From positions 1,085,001-1,149,000 of the forward strand of contig NZ_UAUI01000001.1 in NCBI RefSeq assembly GCF_900455735.1: DNA of 64,000 nt, in the 5' to 3' direction. A model generated the notes under the pieces. That model was not told where the DNA came from. It saw nothing but the letters and a program-made list of their open reading frames with translations, and did no database searches. Shown one piece after another: positions 32,346 through 42,304 of this stretch. Every line of letters begins with the position of its first letter. Position 1 is the stretch's first letter. A program made the position numbers and the translations under genes. This DNA comes from Rhodococcus wratislaviensis. GTDB lineage: Bacteria; Actinomycetota; Actinomycetes; Mycobacteriales; Mycobacteriaceae.

Positions 32346-33446
32346 TTACGCGGGCAGGTCGATCAGGTCGGCCAGGCGCGCACGGTGACGGTAGGCGGTG
32401 CCGAACGCGAGCTGATCGCTCTTTGCCCTCTTCAGATACAGGTGTGCGGGGTATTCCCACGTCATACCGATCCCGCCGTGTAATTGGACGCACTCCTCGG
32501 CGGCGTGGACGGCGACGTCGCTGCAGTACGCCTGCGCGACGGCAGCGGCGACCTCGGCGTCCGCGTCGCCCCGGGCTGCGGTGTCCGCGGCGTAGCGGGC
32601 GGCGGCGGCCGCGGAGGTGACCTCGAGCCACAGGTCGGCGAGGCGGTGCTTGATCGCCTGGAACGAGCCGACGGCGCGGCCGAACTGGGTTCGCTCCTTG
32701 ACGTACGCCAGGGTCGTCTCGAAGCACCACTGCGCGAGTCCGAGTTGCTCGGAGGCGAGAAGTGCGGCACCGACGACGAGGGCCTCACGGACCGCCGCCG
32801 CGGCGTTGCCGTCGTCGATGCGGGTGGACGCGGCGGCGTCGAACACGACATCCGACAGCGGCCGGGTCATGTCGAGCGCGAGCACGGGCGTGACCGTGAC
32901 GCCCGCGGTGCCGGCGGGCACCGTGTGCAGTTCGAGTCCACCGGGACCCTCCACGGGCACGATCAGGATGTCGGCCTCCGAGACGCCCGCGACACTGGTC
33001 ACGGTGCCGGTCAGGGCGTCGCCCGCCCGGCGCACGGTCGGGGTGAACCGCCCCGGTGCGGTCGCGAGCCCGACCGTGAGTGCACCGGTGGTCGTCCCGT
33101 CGGCGAGTGCGCCGACCGTTCCTGTGTCTCCCGCCTTCAGCAGGGCGACCGTCGCGAGCACGGCGCTGGAAAGGTACGGGACGGGCGCGACGGCACGTCC
33201 GATCTCCTCCATGACCACTCCGGCCTCACGTGCGCCGGCGCCGGCGCCGCCCAGGTCCTCGGGGACGAGCAGGCCCGCCAGTCCGAGTTCGACGGCGAGG
33301 GATTTCCACACACCGGAGAAGTCGGCGGGTGCCCGGTCGTACGCCCCGACCACCAGTTCCGGTGGGCAGCGGTCCGCGAGGAGGCGGCGGACGGAGTCGC
33401 GCAGGGCGTCTTCCGTGTCGGAGTACAGCAGATCTGCGGTGCTCAT
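32346..33446 (-). CDS. Acyl-CoA dehydrogenase, small subunit type
   Basis: FAD-dependent acyl-CoA dehydrogenase of 366 residues with the C-terminal signature CVQLHGGIGMTWEYPAHLYLKR. It overlaps the neighbouring acyl-CoA dehydrogenase gene by 4 bp. Adjacent pairs of this size and type form alpha2beta2 heterotetramers in actinobacteria (for example FadE28/FadE29 of cholesterol side-chain degradation), in which only one subunit has the catalytic glutamate. This looks like the partner subunit. Substrate unknown. Confidence 0.9.
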   Translation of the reverse strand: MSTADLLYSDTEDALRDSVRRLLADRCPPELVVGAYDRAPADFSGVWKSLAVELGLAGLLVPEDLGGAGAGAREAGVVMEEIGRAVAPVPYLSSAVLATVALLKAGDTGTVGALADGTTTGALTVGLATAPGRFTPTVRRAGDALTGTVTSVAGVSEADILIVPVEGPGGLELHTVPAGTAGVTVTPVLALDMTRPLSDVVFDAAASTRIDDGNAAAAVREALVVGAALLASEQLGLAQWCFETTLAYVKERTQFGRAVGSFQAIKHRLADLWLEVTSAAAAARYAADTAARGDADAEVAAAVAQAYCSDVAVHAAEECVQLHGGIGMTWEYPAHLYLKRAKSDQLAFGTAYRHRARLADLIDLPA

Positions 33447-34633
33447 CGGGGCAGGTCCTTCCAGGCGATGTCCTTGTCGACGCGGTGCTCCGGCGGGAGG
33501 CCGAGGACGCGTTCTGCGATGACGTTGCGCAGGATCTCGGACGTGCCGCCCTCGATCGAGTTGCCTTTCGCGCGCAGGTACCGGTAGCCGGGTTCACGGC
33601 CGGTGAAGTCGACCTTGTCGGGTCGGCGCATGGTCCAGTCGTCGTACCGCAGCCCGGCCTCGCCGTGGAGTTCGATGTCGAAACCCGAAATGGTCTGCGC
33701 GAGCCGGGCGAAGGCCAGCTTCAGGCCGGATCCCTCCGGGCCGGGTTGCCCGGCCTCGAGTTGCTGCCGCAGGCGTTCCCCGGTCAGCCGGGCGACCTCC
33801 GCTTCGACCCACAGCCGGAGCAGTTCGTCGTGCATCGCGGGGTCGCGGAGTTCGGGTTGCTCGCGCCAGGCCTGGGCCACCGGTCCGATCATGCCGCTCT
33901 CGCGGGCGGCCGCGGAACCGCCGATCGCGACGCGCTCGTTGTTGAGGGTCGCGGTGGCCACCCGCCAGCCCTGCCCCTCGTCACCGAGCCGATCGGTATC
34001 GGGAATGTGGACGTCGGTGAGGAACACTTCGTTGAACTCGGCCTCACCGGTGATCTGCCGCAACGGCCGGACGTCGATACCGGGATCGCTCATGTCGCAC
34101 AGGAAGTAGGTGAGCCCGGCGTGCTTGGGCACCGTCGGATCCGTCCGGGCCACGAGGATCGCCATCTGCGCGTTCTGCGCCCCCGACGTCCACACCTTCT
34201 GCCCGTTGACCGTCCAGCCGTCACCCTCACGGACGGCTCGCGTCGCGACCGCGGCCAGGTCGGAGCCCGCCCCCGGTTCGCTGAACAACTGGCAGTAGAT
34301 GTGCTCGCTGGTGAAGATCGGCCGCAGGTACTTCTGCTGCTGTTCCTCGGTGCCGAACGCGGCGATGGTCGGCGCGGCCATGCCCAATCCGATCCCGTTG
34401 CGGCCCTTCGCCGGACCGGGCGCTCCGGCGGCGGCGAGTTCGGCGTCGACCTGCGCCTGGAAGCTCTGCGGCAGACCGAGCCCGCCGCGACCCGGCGGGA
34501 AGTGGACCCACGCGAGGCCGGCGTCGAATCGGGCTCCGAGGAACCCGGCCGGGTCCGACAGGTCGTTCCGTTCGACGAGGGTCGCGACGCGATCGCCGAG
34601 CTCGCGTACGATCGCCTGTTCGTCAGTGGTCAT
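33443..34633 (-). CDS. Acyl-CoA dehydrogenase, large subunit type
   Basis: 396 residues. The FAD/substrate segments CQLFSEPGAGSDLAAVATRA and GQKVWTSGAQNAQ are clear, and the C-terminus has KGNSIEGGTSEILRNVIAERVLGLP. The pairing with the 366-residue dehydrogenase through a 4-bp overlap suggests a heterotetramer as in the steroid FadE pairs. It lies 5 bp after an SDR gene, so the reading machinery passes straight through. Confidence 0.92.
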   Translation of the reverse strand: MTTDEQAIVRELGDRVATLVERNDLSDPAGFLGARFDAGLAWVHFPPGRGGLGLPQSFQAQVDAELAAAGAPGPAKGRNGIGLGMAAPTIAAFGTEEQQQKYLRPIFTSEHIYCQLFSEPGAGSDLAAVATRAVREGDGWTVNGQKVWTSGAQNAQMAILVARTDPTVPKHAGLTYFLCDMSDPGIDVRPLRQITGEAEFNEVFLTDVHIPDTDRLGDEGQGWRVATATLNNERVAIGGSAAARESGMIGPVAQAWREQPELRDPAMHDELLRLWVEAEVARLTGERLRQQLEAGQPGPEGSGLKLAFARLAQTISGFDIELHGEAGLRYDDWTMRRPDKVDFTGREPGYRYLRAKGNSIEGGTSEILRNVIAERVLGLPPEHRVDKDIAWKDLPR

Positions 34634-34638
34634 GTTCC

Positions 34639-35388
34639 TCAGTCCTTCGGTCCGCCGGCCACGTAGATCACTTGCCCGGACACGAATCCGGCTCCCTCAC
34701 TCGCCAGGAACGACGCCGTGTTGGCGATGTCCTCGGGCTGCCCGACGCGGTTCACCGGGATCTGCGACGCCGCCGCCTTCTTGAAGTCCTCGAAGCCGAC
34801 ACCCACCCGCTCGGCGGTGGCGGCGGTCATCTCGGTCTCGATGAAGCCGGGGGCGATCGCGTTCGCGGTGACACCGAACTTGCCCAGTTCTATGGCGAGT
34901 GTCTTGGTGAAGCCCTGCATGCCGGCCTTGGCGGCCGAGTAGTTGACCTGCCCGCGGTTACCGAGCGCCGAGGTGCTGGACAGGTTCACGATGCGCCCGA
35001 ACCCGGCGTCGACCATGTGCTGCTGCACGGCCCGCGACATCAGGAACGCACCGCGCAGGTGCACGTTCATGACCGCGTCCCAGTCGTCGACGGTCATCTT
35101 GAACAGCAGGTTGTCGCGGGTGATTCCGGCGTTGTTGATCAGGATCGTCGGGGCACCGAGTTCGTTCGCCACCCGCTCGACTGCCGCAGTCACCGACGCC
35201 TCGTCGGCGACGTTCGCGCCCACGGCGAGTGCCCGGCCCCCGGTCGACTCGATGGCGTCGACGGTTGCCGCGCAGGCGGACTCGTCGAGGTCGAGCACGG
35301 CCACCGCATACCCGTCGCTCGCCAGTTTCTTCGCCACCGCGGCACCGATGCCCCGTGCCGCGCCGGTGACGATTGCCGTTCTCTTCAT
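34639..35388 (-). CDS. FabG-like short-chain dehydrogenase/reductase
   Basis: SDR of 249 residues resembling 3-oxoacyl-ACP/CoA reductases. Cofactor motif AIVTGAARGIGAAVA; NNAGITRDNLLFKM, a FabG-type segment; active site VNLSSTSALGNRGQVNYSAAKAG. ATG 35388 is chosen because GGAGAA lies six bases upstream, whereas the ATG four codons earlier has no ribosome-binding site. It would interconvert a 3-hydroxyacyl-CoA and a 3-oxoacyl-CoA in the pathway. Confidence 0.9.
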   Translation of the reverse strand: MKRTAIVTGAARGIGAAVAKKLASDGYAVAVLDLDESACAATVDAIESTGGRALAVGANVADEASVTAAVERVANELGAPTILINNAGITRDNLLFKMTVDDWDAVMNVHLRGAFLMSRAVQQHMVDAGFGRIVNLSSTSALGNRGQVNYSAAKAGMQGFTKTLAIELGKFGVTANAIAPGFIETEMTAATAERVGVGFEDFKKAAASQIPVNRVGQPEDIANTASFLASEGAGFVSGQVIYVAGGPKD

Positions 35389-35410
35389 GAAGTTCTCCAT
35401 CGTCGTTCGA

Positions 35411-36437
35411 TCAGATTCCGGCCCGGGCGGCGATGTCGCACGCCTTGGCCACGAGGTCGTCGATGCGCTCGACGGTCGGGGTGCCGGCCGCCGCCTTGTT
35501 CTGCGGTTCGTCCCGTGCACGGCGCATGACACCCTCCGCGATGACCGCGACCTTCCACAAGCCGAGGACGTGCCAGAACGCCAGGGCTTGCGGGTCGCGC
35601 CCGGTTTCGTCGAGGTACACCCCGGCGATCTCCACCCGGTCCGGGAAACCGTCGAGGGTGGACGCCGGGAAGTCGCCGCCGGTGGTCTCGCCCGGCTCCG
35701 GCCAGTACGCGAGCAGGCTGCCGACGTCGGCGAGCGGGTCGCCGAGGGTGCACAACTCCCAGTCCAGGGCCGCGGTCACCTCCCCGGTCTCGTGGGACGT
35801 GATGACATTGCGCAGGTGGAAGTCGCCGTGCACCAGTGTCAGTTCCCGCTGCTCCGGGACCGAGGCGGCGAGCCGCCGTGTCAGGTCGTCGAGGGCGGGC
35901 AGCTCGCGGGTCTTCGATTTCTCCCATTGACCCGACCACCGTTTGAGCTGACGTTGCGCGTACGGCTTGTGGCTGGCCAGGTCGGTCAACCCGGTCCGGT
36001 CGAGGTCCACCGCGTGGATCTTCGCCAGCGTTCGCGGCAGCGACAGACCGATCGCCCGGCGACGTTCCGGGGTCAGGGACTCCGCGATCGACATGCGGTC
36101 GACGACCTGGCCGTCGACGAACTCCATCAGGAGCAGCGGTACCTCGGTCACCCCCGGGTCGTCGGTGAGCCCGAAGACCCGAGGGGTGGGCACCGCGGTG
36201 TCCTCGAGGGCAGAGAGGATCCGCGCCTCGCGGGCGACGTCGTGGGCCGACGCCAGCAGGTGTCCGAGGGGTGGGCGCCGGAGCACCCATCTGCCACCCG
36301 CCCGGTCCTGGACCAGGTAGGTGAGGTTCGACTGGCCGAGGCCGATCCGGTCGAAGGTCAACGGTCCGGCACTGTCGATGCCGAGCGTGCCGAACCAGCG
36401 GCCCACGGCCTCGGTGTCGATGCCGACGACGTCCACG

Positions 36438-36445
<8 letters not shown>
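35411..36445 (-). CDS. APH-fold phosphotransferase, ACAD10/11 kinase-domain type
   Basis: Aminoglycoside-phosphotransferase-fold protein of 344 residues. The nucleotide loop is RIGLGQSNLTYLV, the catalytic loop is LVHGDFHLRNV (206-214) and the metal-binding segment is ALDWELCTLGDPLADVG (226-242). The closest families are the kinase domain of human ACAD10/11 and the bacterial LvaA type, which phosphorylate the 4-hydroxyl of 4-hydroxyacyl-CoA. It is two genes from an ACAD11-like dehydrogenase in the same operon, which fits that role. It overlaps the upstream SDR gene by 8 bp. Confidence 0.88.
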
Positions 36446-37220
<775 letters not shown>

Positions 37221-37221
37221 G

Positions 37222-38475
37222 TCAGCTCACCGCAACCTTGTGTCCGTTGGTGGAGGCGCTGACGGCGGTGTCGCGGTACAGCCGGAGTTCCTGCCGCGCG
37301 ATGGCGCGCTTGTGGACCTCGTCGGGACCGTCCGCCAGGCGCAGCGTGCGCAGGTGCGCCCAGGCCATGGCGAGGGGGAAGTCGTCGGTGACGCCGGCCC
37401 CACCGTGCACCTGAATCGCCCGATCCACAATCTTCAACGCAATATTCGGAGCCGCCACCTTGATCGCCGCGATCTCCGTCCGCGCCTCCTTGTTGCCCAC
37501 CGTATCCATCAGATACGCCGCCTTCAGCGTCAACAACCGGATCATCTCGATCTCGATCCGCGCCTCCGCAATCCAATCCTGAATATTCGCATTCTCACTG
37601 ACCGGCTTGCCGAACGTCACCCGCGACGACGCCCGACGACACATCAACTCCAACGCACGCTCCGCCATCCCGATCGCCCGCATGCAGTGGTGAATCCGCC
37701 CCGGACCCAACCGCGCCTGCGAAATCGCGAAACCCTCCCCCTCCCCCTTCAGCACATCCGCCACCGGCACCCGCACATCCGCGAAATCGATCTCCGCATG
37801 CCCCTCACGATCCTGATACCCGAACACCGGCAACCCCCGCATCACCGTCACCCCCGGCGCATCGATCGGCACCACCATCATCGACTGCTGCCGATGCGGC
37901 GCCGCCGACGGATCCGTCTTCCCCATCACGATCAACACCCGGCAATTACGATGCAACGCATTCGACGCGAACCACTTCCGGCCGTTGAGCACATACTCCT
38001 CACCGTCCCGGACCATCGACAACTCCACATTCGTCGCATCCGAACTCGCCACCGCCGGCTCCGTCATCGCGAACGCCGACGCCATCGTCCCCTCCAGCAA
38101 CGGCCTCAGATACTTCTCCTTGTGCTCGGCCGTACCGAACAACTCGAGCACCTCCATGTTGCCCGTATCCGGCGCATTGCAATTACACGCCTCCGACGCA
38201 ATATGACTGCGCCCCATGATCTCCGCCAACGGCGCATACTCGAGATTCGTCAACCCCGCACCCGTCCCCGGATGCGGATGGAACAAATTCCACAACCCCC
38301 GACGCCGCGCCTCCGCCTTCAACTCCTCCAACACCGGCGGCTGGAAATGCGGATCACCCGACTCCCGCATCTGCTCCTCGTACACCGCCTCCGCCGGATA
38401 CACATGCGAATCCATGAACTCCAGCAGATCGGTCTGCAACTGCTGGGCGCGATCCGAGATGTCAAACAGGGACAT
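37222..38475 (-). CDS. ACAD11-like acyl-CoA dehydrogenase with aberrant codon usage
   Basis: 417 residues of the acyl-CoA dehydrogenase fold. Segments such as [17 protein letters not shown] (94-110), [36 protein letters not shown] and [16 protein letters not shown] are those of the ACAD10/11 and LvaC group, which use 4-phosphoacyl-CoA. From about residue 12 to 355 (roughly 37,410-38,440) codons end mostly in G or T (TTG, GCG, CGT, GGG, GAT), whereas the last 60 codons and all neighbours end mostly in C or G. It overlaps the upstream enoyl-CoA hydratase gene by 14 bp. The protein itself appears intact. Confidence 0.92.
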   Translation of the reverse strand: MSLFDISDRAQQLQTDLLEFMDSHVYPAEAVYEEQMRESGDPHFQPPVLEELKAEARRRGLWNLFHPHPGTGAGLTNLEYAPLAEIMGRSHIASEACNCNAPDTGNMEVLELFGTAEHKEKYLRPLLEGTMASAFAMTEPAVASSDATNVELSMVRDGEEYVLNGRKWFASNALHRNCRVLIVMGKTDPSAAPHRQQSMMVVPIDAPGVTVMRGLPVFGYQDREGHAEIDFADVRVPVADVLKGEGEGFAISQARLGPGRIHHCMRAIGMAERALELMCRRASSRVTFGKPVSENANIQDWIAEARIEIEMIRLLTLKAAYLMDTVGNKEARTEIAAIKVAAPNIALKIVDRAIQVHGGAGVTDDFPLAMAWAHLRTLRLADGPDEVHKRAIARQELRLYRDTAVSASTNGHKVAVS

Positions 38476-39274
38476 GGGAACTCCTGACGGGTAGTGAGGG
38501 AAACGTGGGTGTGCGCTTGTCGAGGTGACTCTGTACGCCCTCGACGAGATCGGCCCCGCGGAACGCCTGCAACATCAGGCCTTCCGCCCGGGCCACGGAC
38601 TCGGCGTAGGTGCCGTCCGCATCGTTCTGTATTTGGTCCTTGATGACGGCCATCGACGTCGGGGAGCAGTGCGTCGACAACTGCTCCGCATAGGCGACCG
38701 CGGCGTCGACGACCGAACCGTCCGGCGCGAGGTGGTCGACGAGTCCGATGCGCAGTGCCTCCTCGGCGTCCACCACGCGGCTCGACAGCAGCAGGTCGGT
38801 GGCCCGGCTGCGTCCCACGAGCCGGGGCAGCAGCCAGGAGATGCCGTATTCGGCGATCAGCCCCCGCTTGGCGAAGGCGGTCGTGAACCGGGCGGACGCG
38901 GAGGCGAACCGGACGTCGCAGTAGAGGGCCTCCACCATTCCGAGCCCGGCGGCGACCCCGTTGATCGCCCCGATCAGCGGCTTGCGCAGCGTCGCGGGAA
39001 GGTCGCGGGGGCGCGGCCGGAGGAGGTCCGCTTCGGAGACGTCACCGACGGCCTGCAGGCGTCCGAGGTCGGCGCCGGCGCAGAACCCGCGCCCGGCTCC
39101 GGTCACGACGATCGCGCGTACGCCGGGGTCGTCCTCGGCGTCGCTCAGCAGCGTGAAGTACCGGTCCTCGAGGTCGTCGGTCCAGGCGTTCAGCTTGTCC
39201 GGCCGGTTGAAAGTCAGCACCAGGACCGGTCCGCGCCGCTCGGCGAGGACCAGGTCCGCGTGCACGGGTGTCAC
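38462..39274 (-). CDS. Enoyl-CoA hydratase/isomerase family protein
   Basis: Crotonase-fold protein of 270 residues. The oxyanion-hole segment is [21 protein letters not shown], and the second is [26 protein letters not shown]. The motif [22 protein letters not shown] is typical of the EchA group. It would hydrate an enoyl-CoA in beta-oxidation. It overlaps the SDR gene upstream by 4 bp and the ACAD11-like gene downstream by 14 bp. Confidence 0.92.
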   Translation of the reverse strand: MTPVHADLVLAERRGPVLVLTFNRPDKLNAWTDDLEDRYFTLLSDAEDDPGVRAIVVTGAGRGFCAGADLGRLQAVGDVSEADLLRPRPRDLPATLRKPLIGAINGVAAGLGMVEALYCDVRFASASARFTTAFAKRGLIAEYGISWLLPRLVGRSRATDLLLSSRVVDAEEALRIGLVDHLAPDGSVVDAAVAYAEQLSTHCSPTSMAVIKDQIQNDADGTYAESVARAEGLMLQAFRGADLVEGVQSHLDKRTPTFPSLPVRSSHVPV

Positions 39275-40089
39275 GCGTGCTCCAGCAGCGAACTCTGGTA
39301 GCGGCGCATCCCGCGCAGCCAGCGGTCGTAGTCGGACCCCTTCTGCCGGTACATGGCGAGGACGCTCTCGTGGGGCAGGATCAGGAACGTCTCCCGGTCC
39401 ACGGCGTCGAGCACGATGTCGGCGACCTGCTCCGGCTGCAGCACGTCGCCTGCCGAGACGACGGCCCGGGTGGCAGCGACACCGAGTGGATCACCCGAGT
39501 TCTCGCCGGAGCGCATCAACTTCGTCTCGACTCCCATCGGGCAGAGGCAGCTGACCCGGACTCCGTTGTCCCCGTAGGTGACCGACAGCCACTCGGAGAA
39601 CGCGACGGCCGCATGCTTGGTGACCGCGTAGGTGGCCGAGCCGATCTGGGTGAGGAGCCCGGCCGCGGACGCGGTCGACACGAAGTACCCCTCGCCCCGC
39701 TCGACCCACTTCGGCACGAGTTGCCGGGCGGCGCGGACGTGGGCGCGGACGTTGACGTCGATCGCGAGATCCCAGCCGGCGTCGTCGGCGTCGAGACCGG
39801 GTGCTCCCGCGATGCCGGCGTTGGCGAAGTAGAGATCGACCGGGCCGAACTCGGTCTCGGCGCGGTCGATGATGCGCCGGATCTGGTCGGTGTCCGCGAC
39901 ATCGGCGCCTTCGGCGAGGGCAGTTCCGGGGTGGCGTGCGTTGATTCCGTCCGCAACCGCGGCGGCTGCGTTCGGGTCGAGATCGGCGACCAGCACCTTG
40001 GCACCCTGGTCGGCGAGACGGTCTGCGATCGCCCCGCCGATACCGCCTCCACCGCCGGTCACGATGGCGACCTTCTGTGCAACCTTCAC
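39271..40089 (-). CDS. Short-chain dehydrogenase/reductase (SDR), first gene of the operon
   Basis: 272 residues from GTG 40089, with AGAGGA eight bases upstream. Cofactor motif AIVTGGGGGIGGAIADRL; FANAGIAGAPGLD; active site VSTASAAGLLTQIGSATYAVTKHA. The C-terminal part (DRETFLILPHESVLAMYRQ) is longer than in FabG and resembles SDRs of steroid and terpene clusters. A good promoter lies 47-75 bp upstream. It heads the operon that runs to 28,815. Confidence 0.9.
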   Translation of the reverse strand: MKVAQKVAIVTGGGGGIGGAIADRLADQGAKVLVADLDPNAAAAVADGINARHPGTALAEGADVADTDQIRRIIDRAETEFGPVDLYFANAGIAGAPGLDADDAGWDLAIDVNVRAHVRAARQLVPKWVERGEGYFVSTASAAGLLTQIGSATYAVTKHAAVAFSEWLSVTYGDNGVRVSCLCPMGVETKLMRSGENSGDPLGVAATRAVVSAGDVLQPEQVADIVLDAVDRETFLILPHESVLAMYRQKGSDYDRWLRGMRRYQSSLLEHA

Positions 40090-40114
40090 GAGGTGTCCTC
40101 TCCTTCGCCGTGCG

Positions 40115-40143
40115 TTGTGACTCGCGTCTCTCTTTTGTATAGT
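40115..40143 (+). promoter_or_regulatory. Sigma-A-like promoter for the MaoC operon
   Basis: -35 TTGTGA (40115-40120), 17-bp spacer, -10 TATAGT (40138-40143). The start of transcription would be near 40150, leaving a leader of about 100 bases before the MaoC ATG. It overlaps the -10 region of the opposite promoter, so the two must compete for RNA polymerase. Confidence 0.65.
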
Positions 40144-40164
40144 TGAATCCGTCGTCAAGTTCAA
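40136..40164 (-). promoter_or_regulatory. Sigma-A-like promoter for the eleven-gene operon
   Basis: On the minus strand: -35 TTGAAC (40164-40159), exactly 17 bp, -10 TATACA (40141-40136). Transcription would begin near 40129, about 40 bases before the GTG of the SDR gene. The -35 box lies inside the element CGTCAAGTTCAAGT (40153-40166) that recurs in two other promoter regions of the island. Confidence 0.7.
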
Positions 40165-40251
40165 GTGTTGGAGTTCGACGAACACCTCGAAGTTCGATGC
40201 AGCCAACGTGACACATCCAGGCCCTGCACCACCCGGAATTGAGGGAGACAG

Positions 40252-40731
40252 ATGACCGACACCACCGCACTGCCCGTTCGCCCCGCGAGCTTCGACGAGC
40301 TCACGGCGTTGATCGGCAAGGAGCTGGGCCCCACCGACTGGCACGACGTCACCCAGGAACGCGTCAACGCCTTCGCCGATGCGACCGGCGACCACCAGTG
40401 GATCCATATCGATCCCGAGCGCGCCGCCGCCAGCCCACTCGGCGGCACCATCGCGCACGGGTTGTACAGCCTGTCCCTCGGACCGGCACTGTCGTCGACC
40501 CTGCTGCGGTTCGACGGGTTCGCCCACAGCCTGAACTACGGCTACAACAAGGTCCGTTTCCCCGCGCCGGTGCCGGTGGGTTCACGCATCCGGATGCGTG
40601 CCACCGTGCAGTCCGCGGAACAGGTCGGAGGCGGCATCCAGGTGACCATGAGCCAGGTCGTCGAGCGCGAGGGCTCCGACAAGCCGGTGGTCGTGTCCGA
40701 ATCCGTCGCCCGCGTCGTCGAGGCCGGATAA
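40252..40731 (+). CDS. MaoC-like (R)-enoyl-CoA hydratase
   Basis: Hot-dog-fold protein of 159 residues. The hydratase-2 motif is complete: FADATGDHQWIHIDPERAAA followed by LGGTIAHGLYSLSL, with the catalytic Asp and His. It would hydrate a trans-2-enoyl-CoA to a 3-hydroxyacyl-CoA. ATG 40252 has GGGAGA seven bases upstream. It is the first gene of a rightward operon with an acyl-CoA ligase and an MDR oxidoreductase. Confidence 0.92.
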   Translation: MTDTTALPVRPASFDELTALIGKELGPTDWHDVTQERVNAFADATGDHQWIHIDPERAAASPLGGTIAHGLYSLSLGPALSSTLLRFDGFAHSLNYGYNKVRFPAPVPVGSRIRMRATVQSAEQVGGGIQVTMSQVVEREGSDKPVVVSESVARVVEAG

Positions 40732-40783
40732 CCGCCCGTGCCGTCGAGGCCGAAAATCCTGTACCGCGTCGGAGGTTGACGAC

Positions 40784-42304
40784 ATGGCAAATGTGATCGA
40801 TCCGGTGTCCCGCCACGCGGACGCCACTCCCGACAACATCGCATTGCGGGGCGCGGAGAGCACCCTGACGTACGGGCAGTTGCGCGACGCGAGCACCCGG
40901 TATGCGGGGGCACTCACCGAAGCGGGCCTGTCCCCCGGCGACAGAATCCTCCTGGCCGCACCCTCCGTGCCCGAGTTCGTGGTGGCGTATCTGGGAATTC
41001 AGGCGGCGGGGTGCGTCGTGGTCCCGGTGAACACGATGTCCACCCGGCCCGAGACCGAATACGTCCTCGCCGACGCCGGCGCCGCGCTCGCCATCGTGTG
41101 GCACGAGCTCGGGCCGGCGATCGGCGACGCCGCGTCAGGGTTGGGCATCCCCGTCTGGGCGCTCGCACCCGACGCCGCGGCATCGGACGCCGAGCCGGTC
41201 CCCGTCGCCGCGCGGGACCGCGACGACACCGCCGCGATCCTCTACACGTCCGGCACCACCGGGCGGCCGAAGGGCGCGGAACTGACGGTCGGGAACCTAC
41301 TGTCCGGCGGTGAGATCGGCGCCGAATGCAGTCGCGGTTCGAGTGACGACCGGACGGGCACCGGGCTTCCGCTGTTCCACGTCTTCGGTCAGGCCTCGGT
41401 CATGATGGCGACGTTCACGGGCGGTGGGTCGTTGTCGCTGCTGGCGAGGTTCGACCCGGCCGCGATGCTCGCACTCCTGCGACGCGACCGGCTCACGATC
41501 ATGGCCGGCGTGCCGACGATGTGGAACGCGATGCTACACGCCGCGGACGGCGCCGACTCGCAGGACTTCACGCAGCTCCGCATCGCCATCTCCGGAGGCG
41601 CATCGTTGCCGGGTGAAGTGGCCCGCGAGTTCGAGTCCCGCTTCGGGTGCACCATCCTCGAGGGATACGGGCTCACCGAGACCACCGCATTCGGGACGTT
41701 CAACGACATCGACCGCGGCGGCAAGATCGGCTACACCGGGCGCGCGGTGCCACGGCTGGAGGTCCAGGTGCGGGACCACGACAACGTCGCCTGCCCTCCC
41801 GGCACCGTCGGCGAGGTGTTCGTGAAGGGGGCGACCGTGATGAAGGGCTACTGGAACCGACCGTCCGACACCGCGGCCGTCCTGGACCCGGACGGGTGGC
41901 TGCGTACCGGGGATCTGGGCGAGATCGACGCGGACGGGGACCTCCGCATCGTCGATCGGGTGAAGGACCTCATCATCCGCGGCGGCTACAACGTGTACCC
42001 GAGTGAAGTCGAGGAGGTGCTGTACACACACCCCGACATCCTCGAGGCCGCCGTCGTGGGTGTTCCCGACGATCACTACGGCGAGGAGGTGGCCGCTGTG
42101 GTGGCCACCGTCCCCGGTTCCGGTCTGGACGGCGGCGAGCTGACCAGCTGGGCGCGGGAACGACTGTCCGCATACAAGATTCCCCGGATCGTCGCGATCG
42201 TCGACTCCCTCCCGAAGGGGTCGACGGGAAAGATCCTCAAGCGGTCGATCGACCGGACAGCACTGAAGAACGACGCACTGACCGCAGAAGTACCCGAAAG
42301 GTGA
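40784..42304 (+). CDS. AMP-binding acyl-CoA ligase (FadD-like)
   Basis: 506 residues of the ANL superfamily. P-loop LYTSGTTGRPKGAELT; YGLTETTAFGTF; hinge IVDRVKDLIIRGGYNVYPSEVEEVL; catalytic Lys in PKGSTGKILKR. It activates a carboxylic acid for the island's oxidation pathway and is a second ligase besides the one at 28,815, so two acids or two stages may be involved. ATG 40784 has GGAGG eight bases upstream. The stop overlaps the next start by 4 bp. Confidence 0.93.
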   Translation: MANVIDPVSRHADATPDNIALRGAESTLTYGQLRDASTRYAGALTEAGLSPGDRILLAAPSVPEFVVAYLGIQAAGCVVVPVNTMSTRPETEYVLADAGAALAIVWHELGPAIGDAASGLGIPVWALAPDAAASDAEPVPVAARDRDDTAAILYTSGTTGRPKGAELTVGNLLSGGEIGAECSRGSSDDRTGTGLPLFHVFGQASVMMATFTGGGSLSLLARFDPAAMLALLRRDRLTIMAGVPTMWNAMLHAADGADSQDFTQLRIAISGGASLPGEVAREFESRFGCTILEGYGLTETTAFGTFNDIDRGGKIGYTGRAVPRLEVQVRDHDNVACPPGTVGEVFVKGATVMKGYWNRPSDTAAVLDPDGWLRTGDLGEIDADGDLRIVDRVKDLIIRGGYNVYPSEVEEVLYTHPDILEAAVVGVPDDHYGEEVAAVVATVPGSGLDGGELTSWARERLSAYKIPRIVAIVDSLPKGSTGKILKRSIDRTALKNDALTAEVPER

